From: Reddybacter sp041277045 | GTDB lineage: Bacteria > Pseudomonadota > Gammaproteobacteria > Pseudomonadales > Porticoccaceae | Length of the DNA: 64,000 nucleotides | NCBI GenBank assembly: GCA_041277045.1 | Contig: JBGFSY010000004.1 | Location: forward strand, 186,001 to 250,000 | Direction: 5' to 3' | Shown here: in pieces, positions 26,660 through 36,413 of the stretch | How positions within the stretch are numbered: position 1 is the stretch's first letter | Layout of the letters: each line of letters begins with the position of its first letter | Translations under genes and position numbers: made by a program | Notes under the pieces: generated by a model | Told to the model about the DNA's origin: nothing | What the model saw: only the letters and a program-made list of their open reading frames with translations | Databases searched by the model: none

Positions 26660-28315
26660 ATGCTACGACTTTCTGAAATTAAGCTTCCCCTCGACCATAG
26701 CGAGGCCGACCTATCCCTTGCCGTTGCTGAACGCCTGGGGCTTGTTGAGCAAGATCTGCTTGCATTAACGGTTTTTAAACGCAGCTATGATGCCCGTAAA
26801 AAGCACAATATTTTACTCATCTATCAAGTCGATGTTGTGCTCAGCGAAGCGCATGAAACAGCGCTGCTGGAAAAGTTTTCATCGCAGCCCACAGTGCGTA
26901 TCGCCCCCGATACGCGCTATCAATTTGTTGCCGAGGCCCAGCCCGATTTCCCGCTAAACGATCAACAGCGGCCGATTATTATTGGCTTTGGCCCCTGTGG
27001 CCTGTTGGTGGCTTTGCTACTGGCGCAGATGGGTTTAAAGCCGATTGTTCTTGAGCGCGGTGAAGAGGTTCGCCAACGCACCAAAGACACTTGGGACTTA
27101 TGGCGCAAGGGTAAGTTGAATACCGAATCGAATGTACAGTTTGGTGAGGGGGGCGCAGGGACTTTTTCTGACGGCAAGCTCTATAGTCAGGTGAAGGATA
27201 AGCGCCACCTTGGCCGCAAGGTATTAGAAGAGTTTGTTAAAGCGGGTGCGCCGGAGGAAATACTCTTTCTCAGCAAGCCCCATATCGGCACCTTTAAACT
27301 GGTAAAAATGGTTGAAACCATGCGTGGCGAAATACTTCGTCTCGGTGGTGAGGTTCGTTTCGGCGTCAAAGTTGAAACCCTGCATCGCGAAGCCGGTAGT
27401 GCTAATGGTGAGAAAGATGGTACCGATGGCGGACAAGTGACAGCGGTGACCTTGAGCAATGGCGAAACCCTACACAGTCGCCACGTTGTGCTCGCCGTCG
27501 GTCACAGTGCGCGAGACAGCTTTGAAATGCTGCTGGCCGAAGGCGTTTATATTGAAGCCAAGCCCTTTTCCATCGGCTTTCGTATTGAGCACCCCCAGTC
27601 GGTCATTGATAAGGCGCGCTTTGGTGAGCAGGCGGGCCACCCTATTCTGGGTGCGGCCGATTACAAGCTGGTACACCACTGTGCCAATGGCCGTAGTGTT
27701 TACAGCTTTTGCATGTGCCCGGGTGGCACCGTGGTGGCGGCAACCTCCGAGGAGGGTCGGGTGGTGACCAATGGTATGTCGCAATATTCGCGCAACGAGC
27801 GCAACGCCAATGCGGCAATCGTGGTCGGCATTACACCGGAGCAGGATTATCCGGGGGATGTGCTGGCGGGCATCGCTTTACAGCGCGATCTCGAGAGCCT
27901 GGCCTATCAACTGGGTGGTGAAAATTACTGTGCGCCGGCTCAATTGGTGGGTGACTTTTTACAGAATAAAGCATCGACGACATTGGGCAGTGTGGAGCCC
28001 TCCTATCAACCGGGAGTGAGCCTTGGTGACTTATCGAAAGCTCTGCCAGACTTTGCCGTGGCGGCCATTCGCGAGGCGATTCCTGCCTTCGATAAAAAAA
28101 TCAAAGGCTTTGCCATGGCCGATGCCTTATTAACCGGTGTCGAAACGCGCACCTCGTCACCCATTTGTATTCGTCGCGGTAAAGATTTTCAAAGTATTAA
28201 TACCACGGGTTTATACCCGGCGGGTGAGGGTGCCGGTTATGCGGGGGGCATACTGTCAGCCGCTATTGATGGCATTAAAGTCGCGGAGGCCCTGGCGCTC
28301 GACCTACTAAAATAA
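26660..28315 (+). CDS. Uncharacterised FAD-dependent dehydrogenase (COG2509 type)
   Basis: A 551-residue flavoprotein. The N-terminal 95 residues form a small alpha/beta domain (LRLSEIKLPLDHSE). The FAD-binding loop IIIGFGPCGLLVALLLAQMG follows at about 108-127, with GEGGAGTFSDGKLYSQVK near 165 and GEGAGYAGGILSAAIDGIKV at the C-terminus. These mark the family of FAD-dependent dehydrogenases related to geranylgeranyl-reductase folds, which lacks a known substrate. It is probably cotranscribed with the HI0933-type gene. Confidence 0.88.
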   Translation: MLRLSEIKLPLDHSEADLSLAVAERLGLVEQDLLALTVFKRSYDARKKHNILLIYQVDVVLSEAHETALLEKFSSQPTVRIAPDTRYQFVAEAQPDFPLNDQQRPIIIGFGPCGLLVALLLAQMGLKPIVLERGEEVRQRTKDTWDLWRKGKLNTESNVQFGEGGAGTFSDGKLYSQVKDKRHLGRKVLEEFVKAGAPEEILFLSKPHIGTFKLVKMVETMRGEILRLGGEVRFGVKVETLHREAGSANGEKDGTDGGQVTAVTLSNGETLHSRHVVLAVGHSARDSFEMLLAEGVYIEAKPFSIGFRIEHPQSVIDKARFGEQAGHPILGAADYKLVHHCANGRSVYSFCMCPGGTVVAATSEEGRVVTNGMSQYSRNERNANAAIVVGITPEQDYPGDVLAGIALQRDLESLAYQLGGENYCAPAQLVGDFLQNKASTTLGSVEPSYQPGVSLGDLSKALPDFAVAAIREAIPAFDKKIKGFAMADALLTGVETRTSSPICIRRGKDFQSINTTGLYPAGEGAGYAGGILSAAIDGIKVAEALALDLLK

Positions 28316-28342
28316 AAACTGTAGGTTTAGAAAAATCAGCAA

Positions 28343-28606
28343 TTAACTATCGTGGCCGCTGCGTTCAACTGACCAGATGTTTTTATTAGGTGAGCTCAGG
28401 GCCCAATCGGTCTCGATATAAAGTGCTTCCACTTTCGTCCGTGCCCAGGGCGTTTTGCGTAGAAACTTCAGGCTGGAGCTAATACTGGGGTCATTGGTAA
28501 AGCATTTAATGGTGATGCGCTGCCCCAGCTCTTGCCAGCCGTATTTATCGACCAGTTTGGTGAGTATCTCTTTTAGGGTAATACCGTGCAGGGGGTCGTT
28601 ATTCAT
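28343..28606 (-). CDS. VF530-family DNA-binding protein
   Basis: An 87-residue protein matching VF530 (DUF2132): PLHGITLKEILTKLVDKYGW, then CFTNDPSISSSLKFLRKTPW. The family, named after the Vibrio fischeri structure, is a small helical fold proposed to bind DNA. The start is 4 bp after the stop of the RRM gene, so the two are one transcription unit. Confidence 0.88.
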   Translation of the reverse strand: MNNDPLHGITLKEILTKLVDKYGWQELGQRITIKCFTNDPSISSSLKFLRKTPWARTKVEALYIETDWALSSPNKNIWSVERSGHDS

Positions 28607-28610
28607 GGCT

Positions 28611-28868
28611 TTATTCGGTGCTATCGACTTTAGTTTCGGCTTTTTTAACGCGAATTTTGTTGCCCGCGATTTCTTTCCCGTTGAGTTGTTTCATCGCCGC
28701 TCGGGCGTCGCCGGATTTGGGCATTTCAATAAAACCGAAACCCTTTGAGCTGCCAGTTTCGGCATCGAGTACCAGGGCGCAAGACTGAACGACTCCGTAG
28801 GTCTCGAACAGGGCGAGTAGTTCTACTTCAGTGGTGCTGCGAGCGAGATTGCGAACCAGTAGTTTCAT
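28611..28868 (-). CDS. RNA-recognition-motif (RRM) protein
   Basis: An 85-residue single-RRM protein. RNP2 is LLVRNLA (3-9) and RNP1 is KGFGFIEM (43-50), both with the aromatic residues that stack on RNA. The C-terminal tail is Lys-rich. Bacterial RRM proteins of this size bind single-stranded RNA and are often cold- or stress-related. It is translated just before the VF530 gene. Confidence 0.9.
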   Translation of the reverse strand: MKLLVRNLARSTTEVELLALFETYGVVQSCALVLDAETGSSKGFGFIEMPKSGDARAAMKQLNGKEIAGNKIRVKKAETKVDSTE

Positions 28869-28975
28869 GGGTTTTTGATACTGAGGGAAGGGACTTAATT
28901 ATACAGTTTCTACGGCAAAGCTTCTCGCTAATGGTGTTTGATGGACGTTGATAATGCGTTGTCGAATAGCAGTAT

Positions 28976-31900
28976 TTACTGCTCGTCTAGCAGGACACGT
29001 ATTTTTGTGACTAATGTTTGTGCACGATAGGGTTTTAGTAGCAGGTTAAAGTGCAGGCTATTGTCCCTCATAGCGTCTTGTCTATCGTCAGTAAAGCCGC
29101 TGGTCATTTGAATTTTGATGGTGGGGTATTTCTCGGCGACGATCATTGCCAGTTCGTAACCGTCCATGTCGGGCATGACAACATCGCTGAACAGAAGATC
29201 GACGTGATTGGCGTCGAGCAGTTGTAGAGCCTCGCTGCAACTTCCAGCGGGTAGGACTTTGTAGCCCTGTTGGCTGAGTATTTCAGTACACAATCTGAGG
29301 AGTATAGCTTCATCATCGACGACGAGAATGGTTTCGTCACCGCTCGACGTTTTTTTATTGGCCGAGTTTTCAACGTCTTCAATATTGGCTTTAGTGATAT
29401 CTCGAGGGAAGTAGATACGCAGTTGTGTACCTTGCCCAAGTATTGAGCTTACCTCTATTGCGCCTTTGCTGCGCTCGACAAAACCGTAGACCTGGCTCAA
29501 ACCAAGGCCTGTACCCTGCTCACCCTTGGTGGTATAAAAAGGGTCGAAAATCCGTTGTTTTGTGGCCTCTTCTATACCTTTACCTGTATCGGTAATGCTG
29601 AGCAAGACGTAATCGCCACTGGGTAAGTTTTTCTGTTGGGCGTTAGCAGGGTGGAGGTGAATGTTCTCAGTCCGAATGGTGACTCGGCCATTGGCCTGGA
29701 TGGCGTGCATGGCATTAATGCACATATTAATAATGGCGTCTTCAAGATCGTCTCTGTCGAGACAGGTGGGCCAAATATCGTCGCTCAATTCAAAAACCAG
29801 TTGAATGCGTGGTGTCAGAGAAGTTTTCAGCATATGTTGCTGGTTGTTAATGAGCTCATTGATATCAAGCGATTGCGCACTAACTGCCGCATGCTGGGAG
29901 AAAGAGAGTAATTTACGCGTTAAATTGGCACCACGCTCACCGGCACGGTGTATTTCATTGGCGTATTGGGCGAGCTTTTCATTATTGCTTAATGCACTTT
30001 CCAACAAATCGGCATAGCCGGTGACGATGCCGAGCATATTATTAAAATCGTGGGCAATACCACCGGTGAGCTTACCGAGGGCATCCATTTTCTGGCTGCG
30101 GCGCAGTTGTTCTTCTTGTTGTTTGGTTTCAGTCAAGTCGCGAAAGCTATTGATAAAACGTCGCTTGCCGTCTTCTGTTGGGCTCAACTCTGCCACGGCT
30201 AAGGTTGTCGGAAAGGTGTCCCCATTTTTACAAATAACTTTAATTTCAAGGCCCATGCCAATCTGAGCAATATTACCCGTTTGGAAGTAAATCTGCATGT
30301 TTTTGAGAATACTCTCCTCGTCTTGACCTTCTACTAACGTGGCGACATGCTCGCCAATAAGCTCGTTATTACCATAGCCGAGCAATTTTTCAGCCGTAAC
30401 ATTTACTGCCGATATGTTGCCAGTTTCGTCAGTGACAATGATAGCCTCAACTATAGAGTCGAGGATTTCTTTCCGCGCTCTTTCGCTGTCGAGCGTTGCT
30501 AGCTGTGCTGTGCGTTCGGTTGTAATATCCCGAATGATAGAACCGGCACCTATGACCTCGCCCGATTCACCGATAAAGGGCGCATGGTGGCATTGGCCGA
30601 AAAATAGGCTGCCGTCTTTGCGACGAAATTCACTGGTTACGCTGGCATCAGCGCGAATGTTTGCCAGATCCTTCAAATTCAGCGGTGACTCAGTACGGTT
30701 GAAGTCGTCGGGCAATATGAAGGTAAAAAGTTGGCCCTTAGCCTCCACAGAGGTATAACCGAACATTTTTTCGGCTGCATCATTCCAGCCAACCACTTTT
30801 TGATTTATGTCCATTTCAATGGTGGCGAGGGGAGCTTGGTCGCGATAGCGTTTGAGCTGTTGCGCTGATGAGCGTAATTCGTTTTCTATAGTCTTTCTTT
30901 CAGTGATATCGCGCGCTTCACCAACCAGTTGTATTACTAGACCGTTATCGTCAAACACCGGGTGAAAGTTTAGGGCGACCCAAATTTTGTCACCCTGGCG
31001 TGTCATAATTTGATGATCTACGAGGGTGCTTGCGCCCATAGCGGCATCGTGCATATATTCACGCACTTGCGTTATAGATTCATCAGAATAATTAAAAAAA
31101 GGCGTTTCCCACAGTTTTTTGCCAATGGTCTCTGCCATGGTAAAGCCAGATGCCAGTAGGGGGGTATTGTTGAGGAAGGTAGTGGTGCCATCGGGTTCGT
31201 AGAGGCCGACCATGGTTTGCATGTCATTAAACAGCCGCTGTAATTGTTGCTGTGAAGCTTTGGCTTGCTCACGTAAACGGTACTGTTCGGTGACATCACT
31301 AAACACCAATATACCGCCGAGTATCTGCTTGTTTTTATCACGAATAGGTGCGGCTGAATCTGCAATTTGGTATTCGCTACCATCTCGTGAGCGCAGGGTA
31401 GTGTTGTTACTTAGATGAACAATTTCGTTAGTTGCCATCACTCTGTCGACAGGGCTGCCTAGATGTTCGCCGGTACTGGCATTAAAAATGGGAAAAATAG
31501 TCGACAGTGGCTGCTGCTGTGCTTCATCAAAGGACCAGCCGGTCAGTTGCTCTGCAATAGGGTTCATGCGGGTGACTAGACCATTTGCATCGGTAGTGAT
31601 AACAGCGTCGCTAATACTATCGAGGGTAATGGCGAGGTTTTTCTCTCTTTCTTCGAGCTCAAGTAAAACCTGTTCGCGCTCTATTTCAACCTCTCTTCGG
31701 GCGCGGGGGTCGCCACCTTCGGCAACTAATTGGCTGACATTGCCTTTGTCATCGAATACCGGATGGACATTAAATTCTAACCAAATAAGACCATCGCTTG
31801 TTTGGCATTGGACATCACAGCGCGCGGCTTCACCAGCGGCGGCAGATTGAATATTTTGTTGTAAAAGGGTCTGGGTTTTATCGTCACCTTGAAACCAGAT

Positions 31901-32455
31901 AGCGCTCCAAAGAGGCTCGCCTAGAACGTCTTCTTGATCGATGCCTGAAATTAGCAAGGGGGTATTGTTGACAAGCTCTATGCGGCCCTCAATATCGAGT
32001 ATGGCAACCATACTTTGCATGTCATCAAACAGCCCTTGTAAACGCTGTTGTGCCAATTGATTGTCTTCACGCAGGTGTTCCTGCTCGGTGATATCACTGC
32101 CTTCGGCGACTAGCCGTATTACTTTCCCGTTTTCGATAACAGGCTGAATTTTAAAGTCGATCCAGAGCAGGCCGGCGGCTATTCTTACCTGAATTACTTC
32201 ATGTATATTCTCTCCCGTAGTTGCGAGACGAACACAGTCCTGCACATGGGCTTGAGTTTCGGGATTGAAGTTAAACCAGAAGCAGTCCCAGAGCTTTTTC
32301 TCGAGCACATCTTCGAGTTCTAAGCCGGCAATTTTCAGTGGCGTTTTGTTGGCAAAATGCACCGTACCATCGGTCTCGGTGATGACGACGAAGGTCTGCA
32401 TTGCCTCGAGAATGGATTGGTAGGTGTTTTCGGTAGTTTCTATTGTGTCTGTCAT
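28976..32455 (-). CDS. Soluble hybrid histidine kinase with six PAS domains
   Basis: A 1159-residue sensor kinase without transmembrane segments. Six PAS-like modules occupy roughly 11-131, 140-262, 275-395, 400-525, 535-655 and 665-785. The H-box GGIAHDFNNML places the phospho-accepting His at 802. The ATP-binding domain follows with DTGKG (956-960) and GTGLGL (982-987). A receiver domain from 1043 has DD at 1047-1048, the phospho-acceptor Asp1091 (FSDVVMPDMDG) and Lys1141. PAS modules 1, 2 and 4 share NxTPL and a LW motif, so they are internal duplicates. No response regulator or output domain lies beside it, so phosphotransfer to a distant partner is likely. Confidence 0.92.
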   Translation of the reverse strand: MTDTIETTENTYQSILEAMQTFVVITETDGTVHFANKTPLKIAGLELEDVLEKKLWDCFWFNFNPETQAHVQDCVRLATTGENIHEVIQVRIAAGLLWIDFKIQPVIENGKVIRLVAEGSDITEQEHLREDNQLAQQRLQGLFDDMQSMVAILDIEGRIELVNNTPLLISGIDQEDVLGEPLWSAIWFQGDDKTQTLLQQNIQSAAAGEAARCDVQCQTSDGLIWLEFNVHPVFDDKGNVSQLVAEGGDPRARREVEIEREQVLLELEEREKNLAITLDSISDAVITTDANGLVTRMNPIAEQLTGWSFDEAQQQPLSTIFPIFNASTGEHLGSPVDRVMATNEIVHLSNNTTLRSRDGSEYQIADSAAPIRDKNKQILGGILVFSDVTEQYRLREQAKASQQQLQRLFNDMQTMVGLYEPDGTTTFLNNTPLLASGFTMAETIGKKLWETPFFNYSDESITQVREYMHDAAMGASTLVDHQIMTRQGDKIWVALNFHPVFDDNGLVIQLVGEARDITERKTIENELRSSAQQLKRYRDQAPLATIEMDINQKVVGWNDAAEKMFGYTSVEAKGQLFTFILPDDFNRTESPLNLKDLANIRADASVTSEFRRKDGSLFFGQCHHAPFIGESGEVIGAGSIIRDITTERTAQLATLDSERARKEILDSIVEAIIVTDETGNISAVNVTAEKLLGYGNNELIGEHVATLVEGQDEESILKNMQIYFQTGNIAQIGMGLEIKVICKNGDTFPTTLAVAELSPTEDGKRRFINSFRDLTETKQQEEQLRRSQKMDALGKLTGGIAHDFNNMLGIVTGYADLLESALSNNEKLAQYANEIHRAGERGANLTRKLLSFSQHAAVSAQSLDINELINNQQHMLKTSLTPRIQLVFELSDDIWPTCLDRDDLEDAIINMCINAMHAIQANGRVTIRTENIHLHPANAQQKNLPSGDYVLLSITDTGKGIEEATKQRIFDPFYTTKGEQGTGLGLSQVYGFVERSKGAIEVSSILGQGTQLRIYFPRDITKANIEDVENSANKKTSSGDETILVVDDEAILLRLCTEILSQQGYKVLPAGSCSEALQLLDANHVDLLFSDVVMPDMDGYELAMIVAEKYPTIKIQMTSGFTDDRQDAMRDNSLHFNLLLKPYRAQTLVTKIRVLLDEQ

Positions 32456-32625
32456 GGGCTAGTTCTTTATTGTGTTATGGCCGAAAAGCTGAGTCTCACT
32501 ACAATCCGTTGTTGTGCTTGTCGAATTCATATACTAGCCTCTAATACTGCTTATGCTAATAGTTTTATGGCGTGGAAACTAGACTGGACGTCAAAAAAAT
32601 AATGGCTTTCAGTGTCTTGGTCTTT

Positions 32626-33393
32626 TTAGGGTTTTACTGTAAAAAACAGTGCAGCGCAGGCATCGTAGAGTAGCTTCAGACCAATAACCATGAGGAAAAA
32701 ATAGCAAATGCGGTAAACCAGCTCCACACTGATTTTATGCAGCAAAAAGTAGCCGAGGCGAACACCGATGGGTGCCAGTGGCATTAGCACGAGTGAGGTT
32801 AGAAGGTTGGTGGCGTCAAACTGGCCGAGCCAGGTGTAGGGGATTAGCTTGACCAGGTTTACGGCAGCAAAAAAGATGGCGAAGGTGCCCATTAGCACGA
32901 TTTTGTCCATGCGCTGGGGTAGGAGATAAATACTCATCGGTGGTCCACCAGCGTGAATGCCATAGCTGGTAAAACCGGCAATGGCGCCCCAAAGACTACC
33001 GGCGACTATGCCTGCTTCAGTTTTGGCTTTAAGCCCCGGCCGCAGCCAGTAGTTAAGGCAGAAGGCGACGCAAATAAAACCAATCAATAGGCGTATGGCC
33101 GCCTCGGATAAATAGTGGAAGGTAAAAGCGCCAGCGATGACGCCGACAATAGCGCCGGGCAGTGTGCGCTCGATATTCTTTTTACTCCATTGGCCGCGAA
33201 AGCTCCAGATGGCGACCCCGTCCATAACAATTAACAGGGGTAATAAAATGGCAGCGGCCTGTACCGGGGGTACGGCCAGCGACATGAGTGGTACGGAGAT
33301 AATGGCAATGCCACCGCCGAAGCCACCTTTGACCATGGCGAAAATGAGCACCGCTGGAATGGCGCAAAGGTAAAAGAAGGGGTCGGTGATCAT
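32626..33393 (-). CDS. TauE/SafE-family membrane permease
   Basis: A 255-residue integral membrane protein with about eight hydrophobic segments. MVKGGFGGGIAIISVPLM near the N-terminus is the TauE/SafE signature, and GGPPMSIYLLPQRMD marks the second repeat. The family exports sulfite, sulfoacetate or other organic anions, and the substrate is not predictable here. It is a single gene, with the amidohydrolase gene 200 bp away on the same strand. Confidence 0.88.
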   Translation of the reverse strand: MITDPFFYLCAIPAVLIFAMVKGGFGGGIAIISVPLMSLAVPPVQAAAILLPLLIVMDGVAIWSFRGQWSKKNIERTLPGAIVGVIAGAFTFHYLSEAAIRLLIGFICVAFCLNYWLRPGLKAKTEAGIVAGSLWGAIAGFTSYGIHAGGPPMSIYLLPQRMDKIVLMGTFAIFFAAVNLVKLIPYTWLGQFDATNLLTSLVLMPLAPIGVRLGYFLLHKISVELVYRICYFFLMVIGLKLLYDACAALFFTVKP

Positions 33394-33592
33394 GGCTTAC
33401 AGCTAAAAACACTGTGAAAAAGAAGTGTCATTTTAGCGGGTCACCCGGTAAATATCGATGGCATTGGACTGGGCGTTTTTACTGTGGCTGATCGCCAGAG
33501 CAGGTTTGTATCAGCTTAACAGGGCCGCATTAATCAACGGGAGCGCTGTGAATACAGCCCTGTTAATCGTGGTTTGTCGAATTTAAGCGGCT

Positions 33593-34705
33593 TTAATCGA
33601 CCGGCAAATTAAACAGTGCTTTGACATTGTCGTGCACCACCGCGTTTTGTTGTACCTCGCTGAGGTTGGCCATTTGGCTACGGATGATTTCCTGTGAGTG
33701 GGGGTAGGTGGAGTCGGTGTGGGGGTAGTCAGTAGCCCACAGTAATTGATTGCCGTCGGTGAGTTTGCTGGACTCGAAGGCGGTTTCATCGTCCTGAAAG
33801 GTAAACCAGATATTCTCGCTAATATAGTCGCTGGGCTTGCGTGAAAGGATATTCTCCAGGCCCGTACCCATACGTGCCGCAGTGTGATCGGCGCGGTACA
33901 TATAGTGGGGCACCCAACCGGCGTCACCCTCGGCAACCACCATTTTTAGCTGTGGGAAGCGCTCAAAGACACCGCCGAACAAAAATAGCCCAACAATATT
34001 TTGTACGCCGCGAATCATATTCATAAAGCCATTAGCCGCATGGCCGCGTTCTGCTGTAAAAGCCGTGGAGACATCGTGATCTTTCATGGTGAGAATATGA
34101 AAGCAGATGGGCAGGTCGAGATCGACGGCACATTGCCACAGGGCGTCGTAGTCGGGGTGGTCGTAATCTTCGTACTGAGGGTTGCCGGTCATCATAATGC
34201 CGTACATGCCCATTTCTTTGGCTTTGCGGAAATCTTCAATGGCCTCATCGACCGATGAAACGGCCGTTTGCGCCAGGCCGAAAAGTCGCTTCGGTTGCGC
34301 GGCACAAAAACCCTGCAGCCAGCGGTTATAGGCCCCAAAGCAGGCCGATTTATAGTCGTAGTCAGAGTGGCCGCACAACACCATGCCGACGGAGGCATAG
34401 ATGATTTCGCCGCAGAGGCCGTCCTGGTCCTGAATCGCCATGCGGGCGTTGGGCTCCCAGCTGGCGGTGGCGATGTCGTCGAAGTTGGCCAGGCGTTGCT
34501 GGCGCAATTGCTCGGGGGGTACGCCGGCACCGGCGAGTAGTCCCAAGGGCAGGCCGTGCTTCATACCGTGAATTTTAAAGGTGTCGATGCCCCTATCATT
34601 TTTTTCCAGCCGTGGTGCGATATCGCGATATTTTGGCTCGATAAAATCAATGTAGCACTGGGGGGGTTCGACAATGTGTGAATCAGCAGAAATACCAAGT
34701 TTCAT
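33593..34705 (-). CDS. Amidohydrolase-2 family TIM-barrel protein
   Basis: A 370-residue metal-dependent hydrolase/decarboxylase of the amidohydrolase-2 group (ACMSD-like). The N-terminal ISADSHIVEPPQ holds the DxH metal-binding segment, LPICFHIL (about 195) contributes another His, and LLWATDYPHTDSTYP near 325 carries the conserved metal-binding Asp with PH. Members decarboxylate or hydrolyse aromatic or ring-cleavage products. The substrate is unknown, but aromatic catabolism is plausible. Confidence 0.85.
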   Translation of the reverse strand: MKLGISADSHIVEPPQCYIDFIEPKYRDIAPRLEKNDRGIDTFKIHGMKHGLPLGLLAGAGVPPEQLRQQRLANFDDIATASWEPNARMAIQDQDGLCGEIIYASVGMVLCGHSDYDYKSACFGAYNRWLQGFCAAQPKRLFGLAQTAVSSVDEAIEDFRKAKEMGMYGIMMTGNPQYEDYDHPDYDALWQCAVDLDLPICFHILTMKDHDVSTAFTAERGHAANGFMNMIRGVQNIVGLFLFGGVFERFPQLKMVVAEGDAGWVPHYMYRADHTAARMGTGLENILSRKPSDYISENIWFTFQDDETAFESSKLTDGNQLLWATDYPHTDSTYPHSQEIIRSQMANLSEVQQNAVVHDNVKALFNLPVD

Positions 34706-34927
34706 AATTTATCCTTATTATTGTCATCCGCTAGCGGCGACGTGATGTTATAAAAAAGTGAATAATTGGCCCCCAGAAAGCTAACATGTCCAGCGGACTA
34801 AATGGAATAGATCAAGGTCAATTTCATGCTTGTTTCGTCGTCAATGAGGTGGTGGGGCTTTCAGGCTTGTGCCAAAATTGTGTGCTTGATCGAAAGACGT
34901 CAAACAGCCGAGAGATAATTGCCCGCC

Positions 34928-35755
34928 ATGTCCGAACCTGAACGCCTACTGCGCCACAAAACCATCGCTATCCCCGAGTCTCGCCAGCAAGATGTGCTGG
35001 CAGACCTATTGGCGCGCCGCGGAGCAAGCGTATTGCGCTGCCCACTGATTGCCATCAAAGATACGCCCGATACAGAAGCCGTACAGCAGTGGTTGGAGGC
35101 GATGATAGCCGGCAAGTTTGATGACTTTATTATTCTTACCGGTGAGGGCATGCGCCGCCTTGAAGGCTTTGCCGAGCGTTTTGATTGTCAGCAGGGCTGG
35201 CACCAGGCTCTGGCGGCGGTACGAAAGATTGTACGTGGCCCCAAGCCTGTTAGAGAATTGCGAAAACTACAATTACACGCTGATCTGGCGGGTGCGGCGC
35301 CGACGACTGACGGTATTATAGAATCCTTGCAAGAAGCTGATCTGGCGGGTCGGCGTATTGCCGTGCAGCTTTACGGCAGTAACCCCAATGAAAAACTCAT
35401 CCATTTTTTGCAGAATAAAGGTGCAGAAGTCACTGCGGTGGCACCCTATGTTTACGCGTCGGATGCGGAGCAACAGCAAGTGGTTGGGCTTATTTACCAG
35501 CTCGCCGAAGGGGCTATTGACGCACTACTCTTTACCAGCCAACCGCAATATAAACGCCTGGCCAGCGTCGCCAAAAAAACGGGTCTTGAAGCCCTGCTTA
35601 CAGCGGGCCTTGAGGTGACGGTTATCGGCGCCATTGGCCCGGTGATGGCGGATTATTTGAAAGAGGAAGGTGTGCGGGTCGACTTTATGCCCGAGGGTAG
35701 TTTCTTTATGAAACCCTTTGTCACGGCACTGGGTGCTTTGTTGGCTGACAATTAA
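34928..35755 (+). CDS. hemD: Uroporphyrinogen-III synthase-like protein
   Basis: About 275 residues with the two-domain HemD fold: KTIAIPESRQQDVLADLLARRGA, DFIILTGEGMRRL, RRIAVQLYGSNPNEKLIHFL and ALLFTSQPQYKRL correspond to the family's paired Rossmann-like domains. HemD cyclises hydroxymethylbilane. The usual partner hemC is not adjacent and the following gene is a HopJ-family gene, so this may be the sole HemD or a diverged paralogue. I start at the ATG at 34928; an in-frame TTG at 34919 lies just upstream. Confidence 0.75.
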   Translation: MSEPERLLRHKTIAIPESRQQDVLADLLARRGASVLRCPLIAIKDTPDTEAVQQWLEAMIAGKFDDFIILTGEGMRRLEGFAERFDCQQGWHQALAAVRKIVRGPKPVRELRKLQLHADLAGAAPTTDGIIESLQEADLAGRRIAVQLYGSNPNEKLIHFLQNKGAEVTAVAPYVYASDAEQQQVVGLIYQLAEGAIDALLFTSQPQYKRLASVAKKTGLEALLTAGLEVTVIGAIGPVMADYLKEEGVRVDFMPEGSFFMKPFVTALGALLADN

Positions 35756-35777
35756 TGTTTAAAATTGAGGATGAAAA

Positions 35778-36134
35778 ATGAATTTAAGTGATCTAATTCA
35801 ACAGATTAAAAACACGCCGAACACAGTAGCGTTTGACCAGGTGATGGCGGTGATTGATGCTTGTTACGACTACACGGAAAGTGCTTTTAGTAATGGCGTC
35901 GGTGATGACCGGGTTGAAAATGCAGCGGGTGAAAATGCCGGCTCTTGCCGAATTTTTGCTTTTGCCAAAATCAATGGTTTGAATCAATCGGAAACATTAG
36001 TGTGCTTCGGTAAGTATTTTCGTGAGGATGTAATCGCCCACCCCGACGGCACGGATCACGCGAATATTCGTACCTTTATGCGTCACGGTTGGCAGGGCAT
36101 ACGCTTTGCACAACCGGCTTTGGCGGCAAAGTAG
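35778..36134 (+). CDS. HopJ-family protein
   Basis: A 118-residue protein of the HopJ family: VAFDQVMAVIDACYDYTESAF, then NAAGENAGSCRIFAFAK, then LVCFGKYFREDVIAHPDG and NIRTFMRHGW. The family is named from a Pseudomonas syringae secreted protein but is common in non-pathogenic marine Gammaproteobacteria, where no secretion system is implied. Function is unknown. It lies 22 bp after the HemD-like gene. Confidence 0.85.
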   Translation: MNLSDLIQQIKNTPNTVAFDQVMAVIDACYDYTESAFSNGVGDDRVENAAGENAGSCRIFAFAKINGLNQSETLVCFGKYFREDVIAHPDGTDHANIRTFMRHGWQGIRFAQPALAAK

Positions 36135-36413
36135 CGTTGAAATAAGAGAGCCGGTGGGCTGGATTTTGACGCTTACTGCTTCTCATCGTCGATTGGCGCT
36201 AAGCTAGACACGATCCGCATACCCGGTAATACCTCGATTGCAACGCGTATGGTGAAAGAGGGGGGGGTTATCCGGTGGCGAAGCTGAGGGGTTAACAAGA
36301 GTGCGCGAAGATGCTTTTCGTCATGTGTGTTTGACGTTTTCTACTGTCTTAAAAGCAGAAATGGCGCCGGGCAGTGTGCTCGCCGAGTAGCCCGGTGCTT
36401 GAACAATGAGTTC

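Noticed and set aside
35778..36134. HopJ gene as evidence of a type III secretion system
   Set aside because: The family is widespread in non-pathogens and no secretion genes are present.
36135..36413. Gap between the HopJ and TolC genes
   Set aside because: No ORF, repeat or clear hairpin stands out; the plus and minus strands give only short fragments.
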